A stretch of 64,000 bases of DNA, from assembly GCF_028622835.1 (NCBI RefSeq), contig NZ_CP117677.1, positions 2,342,820-2,406,819 on the forward strand. The letters run 5' to 3'. Position 1 is the first letter of the stretch; every line of letters begins with the position of its first letter. The notes beneath the pieces are model-generated. The model worked only from the letters and a program-made list of their open reading frames with translations. It did not search any database and was not told the DNA's origin. This document shows, piece by piece, positions 42,912 to 54,620 of this stretch. Source of the DNA: Caloramator sp. mosi_1. Lineage in GTDB: Bacteria; Bacillota; Clostridia; Clostridiales; Caloramatoraceae. A program made the translations under genes and the position numbers.

Positions 42912-43034
42912 TGATTTTTTTAGTAAAATCCAAAAAGTTATCCACAATTTTAATTTTTACATTCTGCAATCATCTATATTTCTATTTTTTGTATACATCA
43001 AAAAATAATTCATTATATACAAAAACATAAATAT

Positions 43035-43055
43035 AGAGTGGGTTTTACCCACTCT
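43035..43055 (-). terminator. Terminator of polC
   Basis: Perfect 8-bp stem AGAGTGGG (43035-43042) / CCCACTCT (43048-43055), 57 bases after the polC stop. The T-tract that follows on the minus strand is broken (ATATTTATGTTTTTG). Confidence 0.6.
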
Positions 43056-43111
43056 GTGTCAAAAATATTAAGCACACATTTATTATAACATCACTCTATA
43101 TTTATTCTAAG

Positions 43112-46100
43112 TTAAAACAATGAAAGTTGGTTTGTTTCTGGTAATCCTTTTAAACATCCGTGTGCATCTAATATTTCTATAACAGTTTTAGTTGCCTTTG
43201 CTCTGATTCTTAAATCCTCCTTTGAAACAAAAGGTCCTTGTTCTCTTGCAGCAACAATATTTCTTGCAGCATTTTCTCCAACTCCCTGAAGTGCCCTAAA
43301 AGGTGGTAATATACCTTCTTCCGTAATTAAAAACTTTACTGAATCAGATTTATAAAGGTCAACTGGAATAAATTTTAATCCTCTTTTGTACATTTCCAAT
43401 GCAATTTCCAAAATTGTCATTAACCCTTTTTCCTTTTGGGATGCAGAATTTCCCAAAGCTTCAATCTCCTTGATTTTACTGATAATAACCTTTTCACCTT
43501 TTACAATTAAATCAGCATCAAAATCATCAGCTCTTACTGTAAAATACGTAGCATAATATGCTTCTGGATAATACACCTTAAAATATGCTATTCTAACAGC
43601 CATCATAACATAGGCAACAGCGTGTCCCTTAGGAAACATATACTTAATTTTATTGCAGGACTGTATATACCAATCTGGTACATTATTTTGCTTCATTATT
43701 TCTATATCTTCATCCCTTAATCCTTTTCCTTTTCTTACTCTTTCCATTATATTGAAGGCCGTTTTAGGTGGTACGCCGCTATAAATCAAATACAACATTA
43801 TATCATCTCTTGTACATATTACTTCCTTTAATGTAGCTAATCCTTGTCTTATAATATCCTGTGCATTATTTAGCCAAACATCTGTACCGTGTGATAGCCC
43901 AGATATTCTTACTAAGTCAGAAAAGTTTTGTGGTTGCGTATCTATAAGCATCTGTCTAACAAACTTCGTTCCAAATTCAGGTAGACCAAGCGTTCCTACT
44001 TCACAATTTATATCTTCCTTAGTTATTCCTAATGGCTCAGTTGACGTAAATAATTTTATGACATTTTTATCGTCAAGTGGTATATCCTTAGGATCTATTC
44101 CTGTTAAATCTTGAAGCATTCTTAATACTGTAGGATCATCGTGCCCCAGAATATCAAGTTTTAATAATCTACCACTTATAGAATGATAGTCAAAATGTGT
44201 TGTTGTTACCTCTGAATTAATATCATCTGCTGGTTTTTGTACTGGTGTAAACTCATAAATTTCCTTATCTCTTGGAACTACCATAATACCACCAGGGTGT
44301 TGACCTGTAGTTCTCTTTACACCTGTACATCCTTTAACAAGCCTTTCCATCTCAGCAGTTGTTGCTTTAATTCCTCTCTCTTCTAAATAATTCTTAACAA
44401 ATCCATAGGCTGTCTTCTCTGCTATTGTACCAATAGTACCTGCTCTAAAAACGTGTCCCTCACCAAATAGTTCTTCTGTATATTTATGTGCAACAGGTTG
44501 ATACTCTCCTGAGAAATTTAAATCTATATCTGGTTCTTTGTCTCCTTCAAAGCCTAAAAATACTTCAAAGGGTATATCAAAGCCATCCTTTTTATACTTA
44601 GTATTACATACTGGACAATACTTATCTGGTAAGTCAACCCCTGCACCTACACTACCATCAAGGAAAAACTCTGAATTTTTACACTTTGGACATACATAAT
44701 GCGGTGGCAACGGATTTACTTCTGTTATTCCACACATTGTAGCAACAAAGGAAGAACCTACTGAACCTCTAGACCCTACTAAATAACCGTCATTAAGCGA
44801 CTTTGCAACAAGTTTATGGGCAATCAAATACAAAACTGCATAGCCATTGTTTATAATAGAATTTAGCTCCTTCTCCAAACGTTTTTCTACTACTTCAGGT
44901 AGCTTTTCACCATAAATACTATGAGCATTATCCATTGTCATTTTTCTTATTTCTTCATCAGCTCCATCTATTTTTGGTGGAAATGTTTCTTCTGGTATAG
45001 GCTTAATCTCTTCAACTAAATCAGCAATTATATTAGGATTTTTTATTACTACTTCATAAGCCTTTTCTTCACCTAAATATTTAAATTCTTCAAGCATTTC
45101 ATCTGTGGTTTTAAAATATAAAGGAGCTTGATTATCAGCATCGTCAAATCCTTGTCCAGCCATCAAAATTCTTCTAAAATATTCATCGTGTGGATCTAAA
45201 AATGAACATCTCCTGTAGCAACAACAGGTTTTTTATACTTTTCTCCTAATTCAACAATTCTTTTGTTATATTCATATAGTTTATCTACACTATCAACTTT
45301 TCCATTTTCATATAAAAACATATTATTACCAATTGGCTGTATCTCAAGATAATCATAAAACTTGATTATTTCTTCTATTTCTTTCAGATAAATTATTTAA
45401 AATAGCTCTGTATAACTGTCCCGCTTCACAGGCAGTTCCTATGATAAGCCCATCCCTCATTTGCTCAAGTAAACTTTTTGGTATTCTTGGCCTTTTAAAG
45501 AAATAATTACAATGAGCCATTGAAATTAACTTGTATAAGTTATATAGACCTTGATAGTTTTTCACTAATATTACAATGTGATAAGTATCAGCCTTTTTAA
45601 TATCAAAATTACCACTATATTGAACATTAATATCAGAAAGTTTAACAACTTCCTTTTCTTTTAGCATATCAATAAATTTTAAAAATATATGTGCCGTTGC
45701 CTCAGCATCATCAACTGCTCTATGATGATTTTCTAAGCTTATACCTAAGTGTTCTGCTATTATATTAAGCTTATGTCTCTTTAAATCTGGTAACAGCCAT
45801 CTTGCCAAAGGAAGTGTGTCTAAAATGGAATAGTTAAACTGTAAATTATATTTTTTAAACTTTTCTCTCATAAAACCTGTATCAAATTTAGCGTTATGAG
45901 CTACTAATACAGCATCCCCAGCAAACTCAATAAATTTAGGAAGTACATCTAAAATTGTTTCTTTGTCCTTCACCATTTCATTTGTTATACCCGTCAGTTT
46001 TTGTATTTCATCCGATATTTCTCTTCCTGGATTTATTAACACAGAAAACCTATCAACAATTTGATAGTTTTTAATCTTAACAGCACCAATTTCTATTATT

Positions 46101-47404
46101 TCATCTGTTTGGGGGTTAAAACCTGTAGTCTCTATATCAAAAACTATAAATTCTCCATCTAAAGAATATTCTTTAGGGTTATATACTATTGGTTCTCCAT
46201 CATCAACTAAATATCCTTCAACTCCATATATAACCTTTACACCATATTTTTGCTGCATCCATAGCTTCAGGAAACGCTTGCACAACTCCGTGATCAGTTA
46301 TTGCTATTGCCTTATGCCCCCACTCTTTAGCTCTTTGAATTAACTTTGAGGCAGAACTTACTCCATCCATTCCACTCATCTGTGTGTGAAGATGTAGCTC
46401 AACCCTTTTTTCTTCACAACAATCAATTCTTTTAATTTTCTCCTTTTTATCTATAAATTTTGCCATAACTACAATTTCATTAATATAACTATCGTAAGTT
46501 GCCTCTCCTATTACCTTTAAATAACTTCCTTCAGTTATCTGTGATTTAACTTCATCAATTTTTTCAGGTTTAGGAAACAATTTAACTGTAATTGAACTTG
46601 TATAATCTGTAATAAAAAGGACATAATATATTTCCCATTTTTAGTCTCTTTTACATCAACTTTAAATACTTCTCCTTCTATTTCAACTATGCCCGATGTT
46701 TCTGTGATAGACACGATTTTAACTGATTCTGCCTTTATAGGCTTCCCAAAAATATAAGGATTGTCGTTATTTGCATTATTGTTATTATTATCTTTAACCT
46801 TTGCTTCACATTCACTCTTTAAATAGACACTCTTTTCTCTAATTTCTTGCATATATTGATTTATGAGTTTATTGTCTTCATCATATTTTAATTTATTATA
46901 TTCATCAATTAAAAGTTCATCATACTTAAAGTATATGTTAAAGTTTTTATTATAGATATTATAAATCTCCTTCTTTAACAGTTTATCAATTTGTCTACTT
47001 TTTAGCATATTTACAGTAAACTCATTATCTATGTTAAATTCAATTATATCCTCCTTAATATTTAACTTACTCGATATCAAAACAGAACATATTGAGGGAT
47101 ACTGCTTTAAAATATCCCTCAACATAATTCTAAAACTTTCTTCATTTATATTTTGGTTATCCAGATTTTTATTCATATAATCTATATATAACTCTAAATT
47201 GTTATCTAACTTTAACTTATTTTTAAAAGCATTAATGAGCTTTGTTTTCAATTCCTGATTTGTTTCTACATATGATTTTAAAAATACCTCATATCTTTTC
47301 GTTTTCTTATCTACAATTACCTTTTCTATAAACAGCTTATCTAATATTTCATTATTCTTCAAATCTGAGATTTCAAGAAGTAGTTCACTTAATGCTTTGG
47401 ACAT
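43112..47404 (-). CDS. polC: DNA polymerase III PolC
   Basis: The replicative polymerase of low-GC Gram-positives. Order: N-terminal domain, OB fold, PHP domain ([20 protein letters not shown]), an inserted DEDD proofreading exonuclease ([52 protein letters not shown]), then the polymerase core. The core shows [14 protein letters not shown], the zinc-binding CPVC/CPKC motifs and the active site [13 protein letters not shown]. The tail is [14 protein letters not shown]. Frame breaks are near 46608, 46250, 45385, and 45200. Length is about 1430 aa, as usual. The original link to rimP downstream is interrupted by the IS. Confidence 0.96.
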
Positions 47405-47419
47405 TTTTAAACCTCCTAT

Positions 47420-48043
47420 TTATGCCCTAAGACACTTTAAAATATCGTAATACATCTTTAATCTGGCCTTAAAACCTCTAAAAACCCTAATTTTTCTTCC
47501 TTCATTATATGTGTCATATCCTTCATCTCAACATTTTTTACTTTATACTGCATTTTTTTGCGTGTTTTGTTAATGCAACTTCTACTCCATACTTAGTAAT
47601 GTCCATTTTATCCATACTTTCTAAAACATATCTTCTTATTGCACGTTGACCTGATAGGTTTGGAGCAATAAATTGTGCTAAGTCTGTTGCAAGTCTTCCA
47701 CTTGAAAATATGCCAACAGACATATCTGCTTCATTATTTAAAACTGGATTTAATAAGTCTAATATATGGTTTGGTGTAAGACCTATTAAATCAGCATCTA
47801 ATAATAAAATAATATCAGCATCTGTACTATCCAATCCAGTTTTAATTGCTGCACCCTTTCCCATATTGATCTTATTATCAACTACTTTTACCCCTTTACT
47901 TTTTGCAACTAAAGCAGTATTATCACTTGAACCATCATTTACTACAATAATATTTCTTATACATTCAACTTTTTGACAACATCAATAACATCCCCAACAG
48001 TTTTCTCCTCATTATATGCAGGAATAATACAATCAATACTCAT
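47420..48043 (-). CDS. Family 2 glycosyltransferase
   Basis: A small GT-A fold transferase: IDCIIPAYNEEKTVGDVI at the N-terminus, VVNDGSSDNTALVAKSKGVK, NMGKGAAIKTGLDSTDAD and the DxD-like LLLDADLIG. Similar to glucosyl-3-phosphoglycerate or dolichyl-phosphate-type synthases; acceptor and donor are unknown. It has no membrane segments. Frame breaks are near 47962, 47560 and 47470; the corrected end is GFKARLKMYYDILKCLRA, about 208 aa. AAGGGG precedes the ATG at 48043. It lies between ispG and polC. Confidence 0.8.
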
Positions 48044-48064
48044 TAAAATTCCCCTTAGTAGCTA

Positions 48065-49111
48065 TTATAATTTATTTATTTCTTCTATCAATTCACTGAT
48101 AATATTTTCTTCACTTACCTTCTTAATTATTTTACCTTTTTAAAAATCAAGGCTTCCTTTATTCCTCCTGCTATTCCTATATCAGCTTCCTTTGCTTCGC
48201 CTGGTCCATTAACAACACATCCCATAACAGCAACTTTTATAGGTTTATTAATATTTCTTAATTCCTCTTCTACTTTTTAGCAAGTCCTATTAAATCAATT
48301 GAAGTTCTTCCACAAGTTGGACAAGATACAATTTCCACACCAAATCTTCTAACACCACAAGCCTGTAATATTTCTTTACCAAGCCTTATCTCTTCAACAG
48401 GATCGTCTGTCAATGATACTCTTATAGTATCGCCTATACCATCTATTAAAAGAGAACCTATACCTATTGAAGACTTAACTGTTCCACTAAAGATCGTTCC
48501 AGCCTCCGTAACCCCTAAATGTAGAGGATAATTTGTATTTTTTGATAAAAGTCTATAACTTTCTACAGTTTCCTTTACATTAGATGATTTAACTGAAATT
48601 ACTATATCTTCAAACCCATACTTTTCAAGTATCTCAACATTCTTAATTGCACTTTCAACAAGTGCTTCTGGACAGGGCCTTTTATATCTTTCTAAAATTT
48701 CCTTTTCAAGTGAACCTGAATTAACTCCAACTCTAATTGGAACAGAATAAAATTTTGCAGCATCAACAACTTCCTTTATTCTTGTTTCACTTCCTATATT
48801 TCCTGGATTTATTCTTAAAGCATTGGCACCATTTTCTACTGATTTAATTGCTAATCTATAATCAAAATGTATATCTGCTACTAGAGGTATATCTATTTGT
48901 TCTACTATTTTTTTAATTGCATCTGCTGCTTCAAAATCTGGAACAGCTACTCTTATTATTTCACATCCTTCCTTTTGAAGCCTTTTTATTTGTTCAACAG
49001 TTTTAACGACATCTCTTGTATCTGTATTAGTCATAGATTGAACTGATATAGGACTGTCTCCTCCAACAAACATATTACCTACTTTTATTTTTTTGTTTTT
49101 CTTCTATTCAT
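48065..49111 (-). CDS. ispG: 4-hydroxy-3-methylbut-2-enyl-diphosphate synthase (flavodoxin)
   Basis: IspG carries out the penultimate step of the MEP isoprenoid route with a 4Fe-4S cluster. Visible parts are [43 protein letters not shown] and LRINPGNIG. The cluster ligands are in SCPTCGRTS and, after a break near 48278, in [22 protein letters not shown] further break near 49093 separates the start MNRRKTKK from KVGNMFVG, and another lies near 48140. Corrected length is 349 aa. Together with dxr two genes upstream it points to a complete MEP pathway. Confidence 0.95.
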
Positions 49112-49125
49112 AAATTATCACCTTT

Positions 49126-50135
49126 TTATAATAGTTTAAATCTAAGTATATCTTTATACGTAATAAAAATTGCAAACAATATTAGAATTGTAAACCCAAT
49201 CAAATTAACAATACCAATTTTATTTTCATCTATCTTTTTTCTTGTTATTCCTTCAAATAACAATATTATAACCCATCCACCATCTAATGCTGGGAAAGGT
49301 ATTAAATTCAAAACTCCTAAATTTATGCTAAGCAGTGCCGCAAAGGATAAAAGACTCAAAAGACCATATTTTGCGGCTTCTCCAGACATTTTAACTATTG
49401 CTACTGGTCCTCCTACATCATCTGATGAAATATTTCCTCTTAATGCTCTGCCTAAAAATATTCCCATCTGTTTTACTGTAAAAATCGTCTTATTAAACCC
49501 CTCTGATAAAGAAGTAAAATGCCTGCTTTTTGTACAGTAGGAACAATTCCGATAACATATTTACCTCTTTCTTCACTATAAACAGGCGTAACAGAAAACT
49601 TCTTTATATCACCATCTCTTTTTATTGTTAAGTTTATTGGCTGTTCCCTATTTTCTGCTATTTCTAAAATAAAATCCTCCCAAGTTCTAACCTTTTTATT
49701 ATTTACCTCAATAATTTTATCATTTACTTTAATACCAGCATTGTAGGCAGGATATCCCACTTCTACTTCACTTATGATTGGTCTTACAACACCTGCATTA
49801 AAAGCAATTATAGCAAATAATATTATCGCTATAACAAAATTCATGAATGCACCTGCTACAATTACTATAAGTCTTACCCAAGGACTCTGATTGCAAAATG
49901 CTCTTGGATCTTTTGATTCTCCCTCTTCACCTAACATTTTTACATATCCACCTATAGGAAAAAGCCTTAAAGAATAATTTGTTTCTCCCTTTTTAAACCC
50001 AAATAGCTTTGGTCCCATTCCTATTGCAAATTCAAGAACTTTAATTCCAGATAATTTTGCAGTAACAAAATGCCCAAGTTCATGGCTTGTTATTAATAAA
50101 CCGAAAACAAAAATTGTTGCCAACAACGTTTGCAT
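49126..50135 (-). CDS. rseP: Site-2 protease RseP/RasP (M50)
   Basis: An intramembrane zinc protease that cleaves anti-sigma factors and signal-peptide remnants. The first membrane helix carries HELGHFVTAK, and the third zinc ligand is in LIPFPALDGGWVI. A single PDZ domain (VEVGYPAYNAGIKVNDKIIEVN) lies between. Four membrane segments are visible. One frame break near 49480 lies just after the PDZ domain (KAGILTSLSEGFNKTIF). Corrected length is 336 aa. It lies in the usual dxr-rseP-ispG order. Confidence 0.94.
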
Positions 50136-50152
50136 AAAAACACCACCCTATT

Positions 50153-51294
50153 TTATAATACTTCTAACATATTCTCTAACTTTTTTTCTAAATCAATAAT
50201 ATACTCTAAATTAAAGCTATATTCCACTTCAAATTTATTCATTGCCTCTTTAATAACAACTGGAATATCTAAAAATTTAATTTTATTGTTTAAAAATAAA
50301 TCTACTGCTTCTTCATTTGCAATATTACATACAGCTGGCATTGTTCCTCCAACTTTTCCAGCCTCATAGGCTAATTTCAAACATTCAAAGGTTTCAGTAT
50401 CTGGCTCTTCAAAAGTTAAAGTATTATTTTTTATCAAATCAAGATAACCTATCAAAGATTCAGTTCTGTTTGGATATTCAAGTGCATATTGAATAGGATG
50501 TCTCATATCGGTATTTGAAAGCTGTGCAATTATTGAACCGTCTTTATATTCAACCATTGAATGTATTATACTTTGAGGATGAATAACAACCTTAATATTG
50601 TCGTAATCTACATCAAACAAATAATGTGCTTCTATTACCTCTAATCCTTTATTCATAAGTGTTGCTGAATCTATAGATATCTTCCTTCCCATATTCCATC
50701 TTGGATGCTTTAGAGCCATTTCTGGAGTAACTTCTGTTAAATCCTTCTTCTTTTTGCCCCTAAAGGGTCCTCCTGATGCTGTTAAAATTAATTTATTAAC
50801 TGTACCCTTATTTTCACCATTTAAGCACTGAAAAAGTGCACTGTGTTCACTATCAACTGGTATTATTTTGGATTTAGATTTTGATAGTTCAGACTTTATT
50901 ATACTTCCCCAACAACTAAAGTTTCTTTGTTAGCAAGAGCTATATCTTTACCTTCTCTAATTGCAGCTATGGTTGGTCTTAAACCAATCATTCCTACTAC
51001 AGATGTCAAAACTACGTCTACATTATGTAATGTACTTATAAATTCTAAACCTTCAATTCCTGAAAGCACCTTTGTTCCAAAGTTTTCCACCCTGTTTTTT
51101 AATTCATTTACGAGATTTTCATTCATTATTACAACGTATTCGGGTCTAAATTCACTAACCTGCTCAACTAATTTATTTATATTAGAGTGTGCAGACAAAG
51201 CTACAACCTTAAAGTCATCCCTTTTGTTACGAACTACATCCAGTGCTTGAGTTCCAATCGAACCTGTTGATCCTAATATACTTAAACGTTTCAT
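50153..51294 (-). CDS. dxr: 1-deoxy-D-xylulose-5-phosphate reductoisomerase
   Basis: Dxr makes 2-C-methyl-erythritol 4-phosphate, the committed step of the MEP route. The NADPH-binding N-terminus is [20 protein letters not shown]. The active-site region has [26 protein letters not shown] and [12 protein letters not shown], then [23 protein letters not shown]. Frame breaks are near 50908 and 50755. Corrected length is 380 aa. It follows ytvI by 22 bases. Confidence 0.95.
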
Positions 51295-51316
51295 ATTATT
51301 CTCCTTTCTATATCAA

Positions 51317-52218
51317 TTAGTTCTTTTGTAAATATGACCATAAACGGTCCAAATATAACCCCCAAAGATTAAAGATTATAACTCCCACATATAGTGCAAA
51401 TAAAGAAATAACAGGATGAATTTTTAAAGAACTACCTACCATCTTAACCTGCAATATCTCTCTTATAATCTGCAATAGGGCATATAAACTTATAAGGCCA
51501 ATGGATAAAAAATATCTTTTATTTATAAAAGCAACTACACTCCACGGTATAAAAATTAATGCTGGACCTAAGACAGGTAACAAATCTAGTATACCACAAA
51601 TTAAACCTATAGTTAATGCATTTTCAATACCTAATACAAAAAACCAGCTATTGTAAGTAATGTAGTAATAATAACAAGTTTTAATTCAATTAAAGCAACA
51701 GAAGTTAATTTGATAAACGAATTGATAAAGGCAGCAATATATTTATTATTAATATTAAGGACAATAAAATCAGACATTTTATTGAAATCTAAACTTATTA
51801 TTATACTAATTATAAATACTATAAATATCTTTAGGAGCTCATTTATTGTACCAACTGTTTTATTAAAAAACTAAACTCATTATTTTTAAATAAATTTATT
51901 TTTGTATTAGATTATTTGTCAGTTCATTATAATAGTTATTTGAAATTATCATATATATTTTATTTACTTCGATTATTATATATTTTAAAAAATATATGTC
52001 AAAAACACTAAAATACCAATAACAAAAATATAAGATAAGCTCACTGAAATATTTCTATTTATTTTAAGTCTTAATAAATTTTTATAAAAGGTTCCATAAG
52101 TAATGCAATTATAATTGCTACAAGAAATGGCCACAAAAACAAGGCACAACTTAAGAATAACAATAACCAATAAATCTATTATTATTATCTTAAGTAATGC
52201 CTTTAAATTAATATTCAT
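51317..52218 (-). CDS. AI-2E family / sporulation membrane protein YtvI-like
   Basis: The N-terminus MNINLKALLKIIIIDLLVIVILKLC runs into a second helix that is shifted in frame (LWPFLVAIIIALLMEPFIK). The C-terminus LLPVLGPALIFIPWSVVAF, then YALLQIIREILQVKMVGSSL and HPVISLFALYVG, is the signature of the AI-2E/YtvI family. Several frame breaks (about 52125, 52085, 51900, 51645) make the middle hard to read. Length is about 300 aa, shorter than usual for YtvI. The start at 52218 has AGGATGAT upstream; one at 52227 overlaps the cdsA stop. The function (export or sporulation) is not established. Confidence 0.7.
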
Positions 52219-52223
52219 ATTTA

Positions 52224-53008
52224 TCATCCTAAAACAATTACTATATAATAATATACGACAGGAATAACATACAGTATGCTATCAAACCTATCTAAAATTC
52301 CTCCGTGTCCGGGCATTATATTCCCATAGTCCTTTATACCTACGTGTCTTTTTATCAACGAAGCTGACAAATCACCTATTTGTGATACAATAGCTCCCAT
52401 TACTCCTAATATTATTAGATGAATAAGTGATATGTCTATATTACCATTAAAACTCTTCCAGACAACAAGACCTATAACACTTCCCAATATTCCGCCAATT
52501 GAACCTTCTACTGTTTTTTAGGACTAACATCGGGACATAGCTTCCTTTTTCCAAAGAACATACCTGTAAAATAGGCAAATGTATCACAACACCAAGCAAT
52601 TAAAAATACAATCCATATTAATCTATTTCCATTTTCAAACTCGCTTATTTTAACAAGCAGATTGAAAAAACTAATTATATAAATATATCCTACAATAGTA
52701 AAAGCAGAGGATATAATTGAATATTTTTATTAAATATAGGATAAGCCATTGATAATAAAAGTAATGCATAAATCAAAACAATATTGTACTTTGTTAAATC
52801 AAATGTATAAAGAACAAATTGGTTTATTATGTAAAAAACGATAATTAAAGGAGTAATAACCTTATATTTATTTTTAAAAGCATTAATATACTCGTACACA
52901 GCTATAGCAGTTACTATTGATACACCAATCTTTAAAGTTAATCCCCTGATATTACAAAAATAGCAATATCGGAATGGCTATTAAAGCACTCATTATTCTT
53001 GTTTTCAT
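52224..53008 (-). CDS. cdsA: Phosphatidate cytidylyltransferase
   Basis: CdsA makes CDP-diacylglycerol, the precursor for PgsA. The family signature is intact near the C-terminus: SLIKRHVGIKDYGNIMPGHG followed by GILDRFDS. Earlier parts include WCCDTFAYFTGMFFGKRKL and VSPKKTVEGSIGG. About eight membrane helices. Frame breaks are near 52948, 52725 and 52515. Corrected length is about 262 aa. AAGGTGAAG precedes the ATG at 53008. It follows uppS by 13 bases. Confidence 0.93.
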
Positions 53009-53021
53009 ATCTTCACCTTCT

Positions 53022-53784
53022 CTACTTTATACCACCAAATCTTCTATCTCTATTTTGATAATCATATATAGCCCTATATAAATGCTCTCTTTTAAAATCT
53101 GGCCAATATATGTTTGAATACCAAAACTCAGTATATGCAACCTGCCATAAAAGAAAATTACTTAATCTATATTCACCACTTGGTCTTATTAATAAGTCTG
53201 GGTCTGGCATATTAGCTGTGTATAAATTTTTACTTATTAATTCTTCGTTTATGTCTTCAATATTTATTTTATTTTCCTTTATGAGCTGTGCTATTTTTAT
53301 TACTGCATTTTTAATTTCATCACGTCCACCATAATTTAATGCAAGGTTTAACATCAAGCCAGTATTGTTCTTCGTCTTTTCAAAGGCATTTTTTAACTCT
53401 TCCTGACATATTATTGGCAACTTGCTTATATCTCCTATTGAATTTATAATAACATTATTTCTATGTAATTCCTCAACTTCAGATCTTAAATATTCCACAA
53501 GTAAATTCATTAAAGCATTAACTTCATCACTTGGTCTTTTCCAATTTTCAGTTGAAAAGGCATATAAAGTTAAATATTTTACTCCGAGCTCTGAACTTGC
53601 TTTAACAATTTCTCTTATAGTTTCTACTCCCGCTTTGTGACCAAATGTTCTTGGTAAATTTCTCTTTTAGCCCATCTACCATTACCATCCATAATTATAG
53701 CAATATGCTTAGGAATATTACCTTTATCAATTTGTTCTAAAATATTTTTAGATTGTTCCTTTTTTTCTTATTAAAAAATACCAT
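53022..53784 (-). CDS. uppS: Isoprenyl transferase (undecaprenyl diphosphate synthase)
   Basis: UppS makes the C55 carrier lipid for the cell wall. The active-site start is [14 protein letters not shown]; then [14 protein letters not shown] and [14 protein letters not shown]. Near the end [20 protein letters not shown] is the family signature. Frame breaks lie near 53768 and 53668. Corrected length is 254 aa. AGGAGG precedes the ATG at 53784. Downstream of Dxr and IspG in function, it links the isoprenoid route to the wall. Confidence 0.94.
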
Positions 53785-53812
53785 TTTTACCTCCTAAATA
53801 AAATAAATTTTT

Positions 53813-53839
53813 TATGCCAAAGCTCAAAGCTTTGGCATA
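53813..53839. terminator. Hairpin between the small ORF and uppS
   Basis: Perfect 11-bp stem TATGCCAAAGC (53813-53823) / GCTTTGGCATA (53829-53839). The minus strand continues AAAAAATTTATTTT, which is a poor T-tract, so it may be a processing or attenuating structure rather than a full terminator. Confidence 0.5.
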
Positions 53840-53864
53840 TTATATATTATTTATTTAAAGAACA

Positions 53865-54046
53865 TTAAAAATATGAATAATATATCTTAATGGAGGTCTG
53901 TTGTTCAATCTTGATTATCCTTTTTCTTCACCAATTTTTACTCCCTTAGGATTATTAACTTCAATTAACTCATATTTAATATTATAATTTTTTAAATATT
54001 CCTCAACATCTTCTATCCTATGAGCTAAAAACTTATTCACATCCAT
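53865..54046 (-). CDS. Small ORF between frr and uppS
   Basis: Begins one base after the frr stop (TAA-T-ATG), so it could be translated by re-initiation. The product reads MDVNKFLAHRIEDVEEYLKN, then YNIKYELIEVNNPKGVKIGE. As sequenced it ends at 53915 (43-44 aa). If one A is missing in the run near 53922 it continues EKRIIKIEQQTSIKIYYSYF to 53865, 60 aa, as an alpha-beta domain of PASTA-like look. I recognise no named family. It would be co-transcribed with pyrH and frr. Confidence 0.55.
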
Positions 54047-54047
54047 A

Positions 54048-54604
54048 TTAAACAGTTAATATCTCCTTTTCCTTAGCTTCTACTAACTTATCTATCTCCT
54101 TAATAAAGTTATCAGTTATCTTTTGTACTTCTTCTTCCGTTCTCTTAATTTCATCCTCTGAGAAATTGCCTTCCTTTTAAGTGCCTTTAATTTATCGTTT
54201 GCATCTCTTCTAACTGATCTAACTGCAACCTTTGTATCTTCTCCGTGCTTTTTAACAACCTTAACAAGATTTTTTCTTGTTTCTTCAGTAAGCTCTGGAA
54301 TAACCAGTCTTATTACTTGACCATCATTAGTTGGATTAATACCTAAATCTGATTTTTGTATAGCCTTTTCAATATCCTTTAATGCATTTTTATCCCAAGG
54401 TTGTATTACTAAAACTCTTGGCTCAGGAATTGATATAGAAGCAAGCTGTGCTATATGAGTTGGTGTTCCGTAGTAATCTACAGTAATTTTGTCAAGCATT
54501 GCTGCATTAGCTCTACCTGCCTTTAATCCTTGTAGTTCCTTCTTTAGAAGTTCTAGTGATTTTTTCATCTTTTCTTCAGAAGCAACAATTACTTCTTTAA
54601 TCAT
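54048..54604 (-). CDS. frr: Ribosome recycling factor
   Basis: RRF splits post-termination ribosomes with EF-G. Conserved parts are [56 protein letters not shown] and [17 protein letters not shown] start at 54604 ([12 protein letters not shown]) because AGGAGG is nine bases upstream. One break near 54175; the corrected end is [17 protein letters not shown], total 185 aa. Confidence 0.95.
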
Positions 54605-54620
54605 TAAAAAACCTCCTTTA

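Larger units (their letters stand above)
41226..42976 (+). mobile_element. DDE insertion sequence, copy 2 (1751 bp)
   Basis: Nearly identical to copy 1 at 27693-29444. I see only one missing A near 42210 and one substitution at about 42386 (C to T). It is flanked by a 12-bp duplication TATTTCTATTTT (41214-41225 and 42977-42988). The two different duplications show two separate transposition events. Inserted between polC and rimP, transposase antisense to both. Confidence 0.9.
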
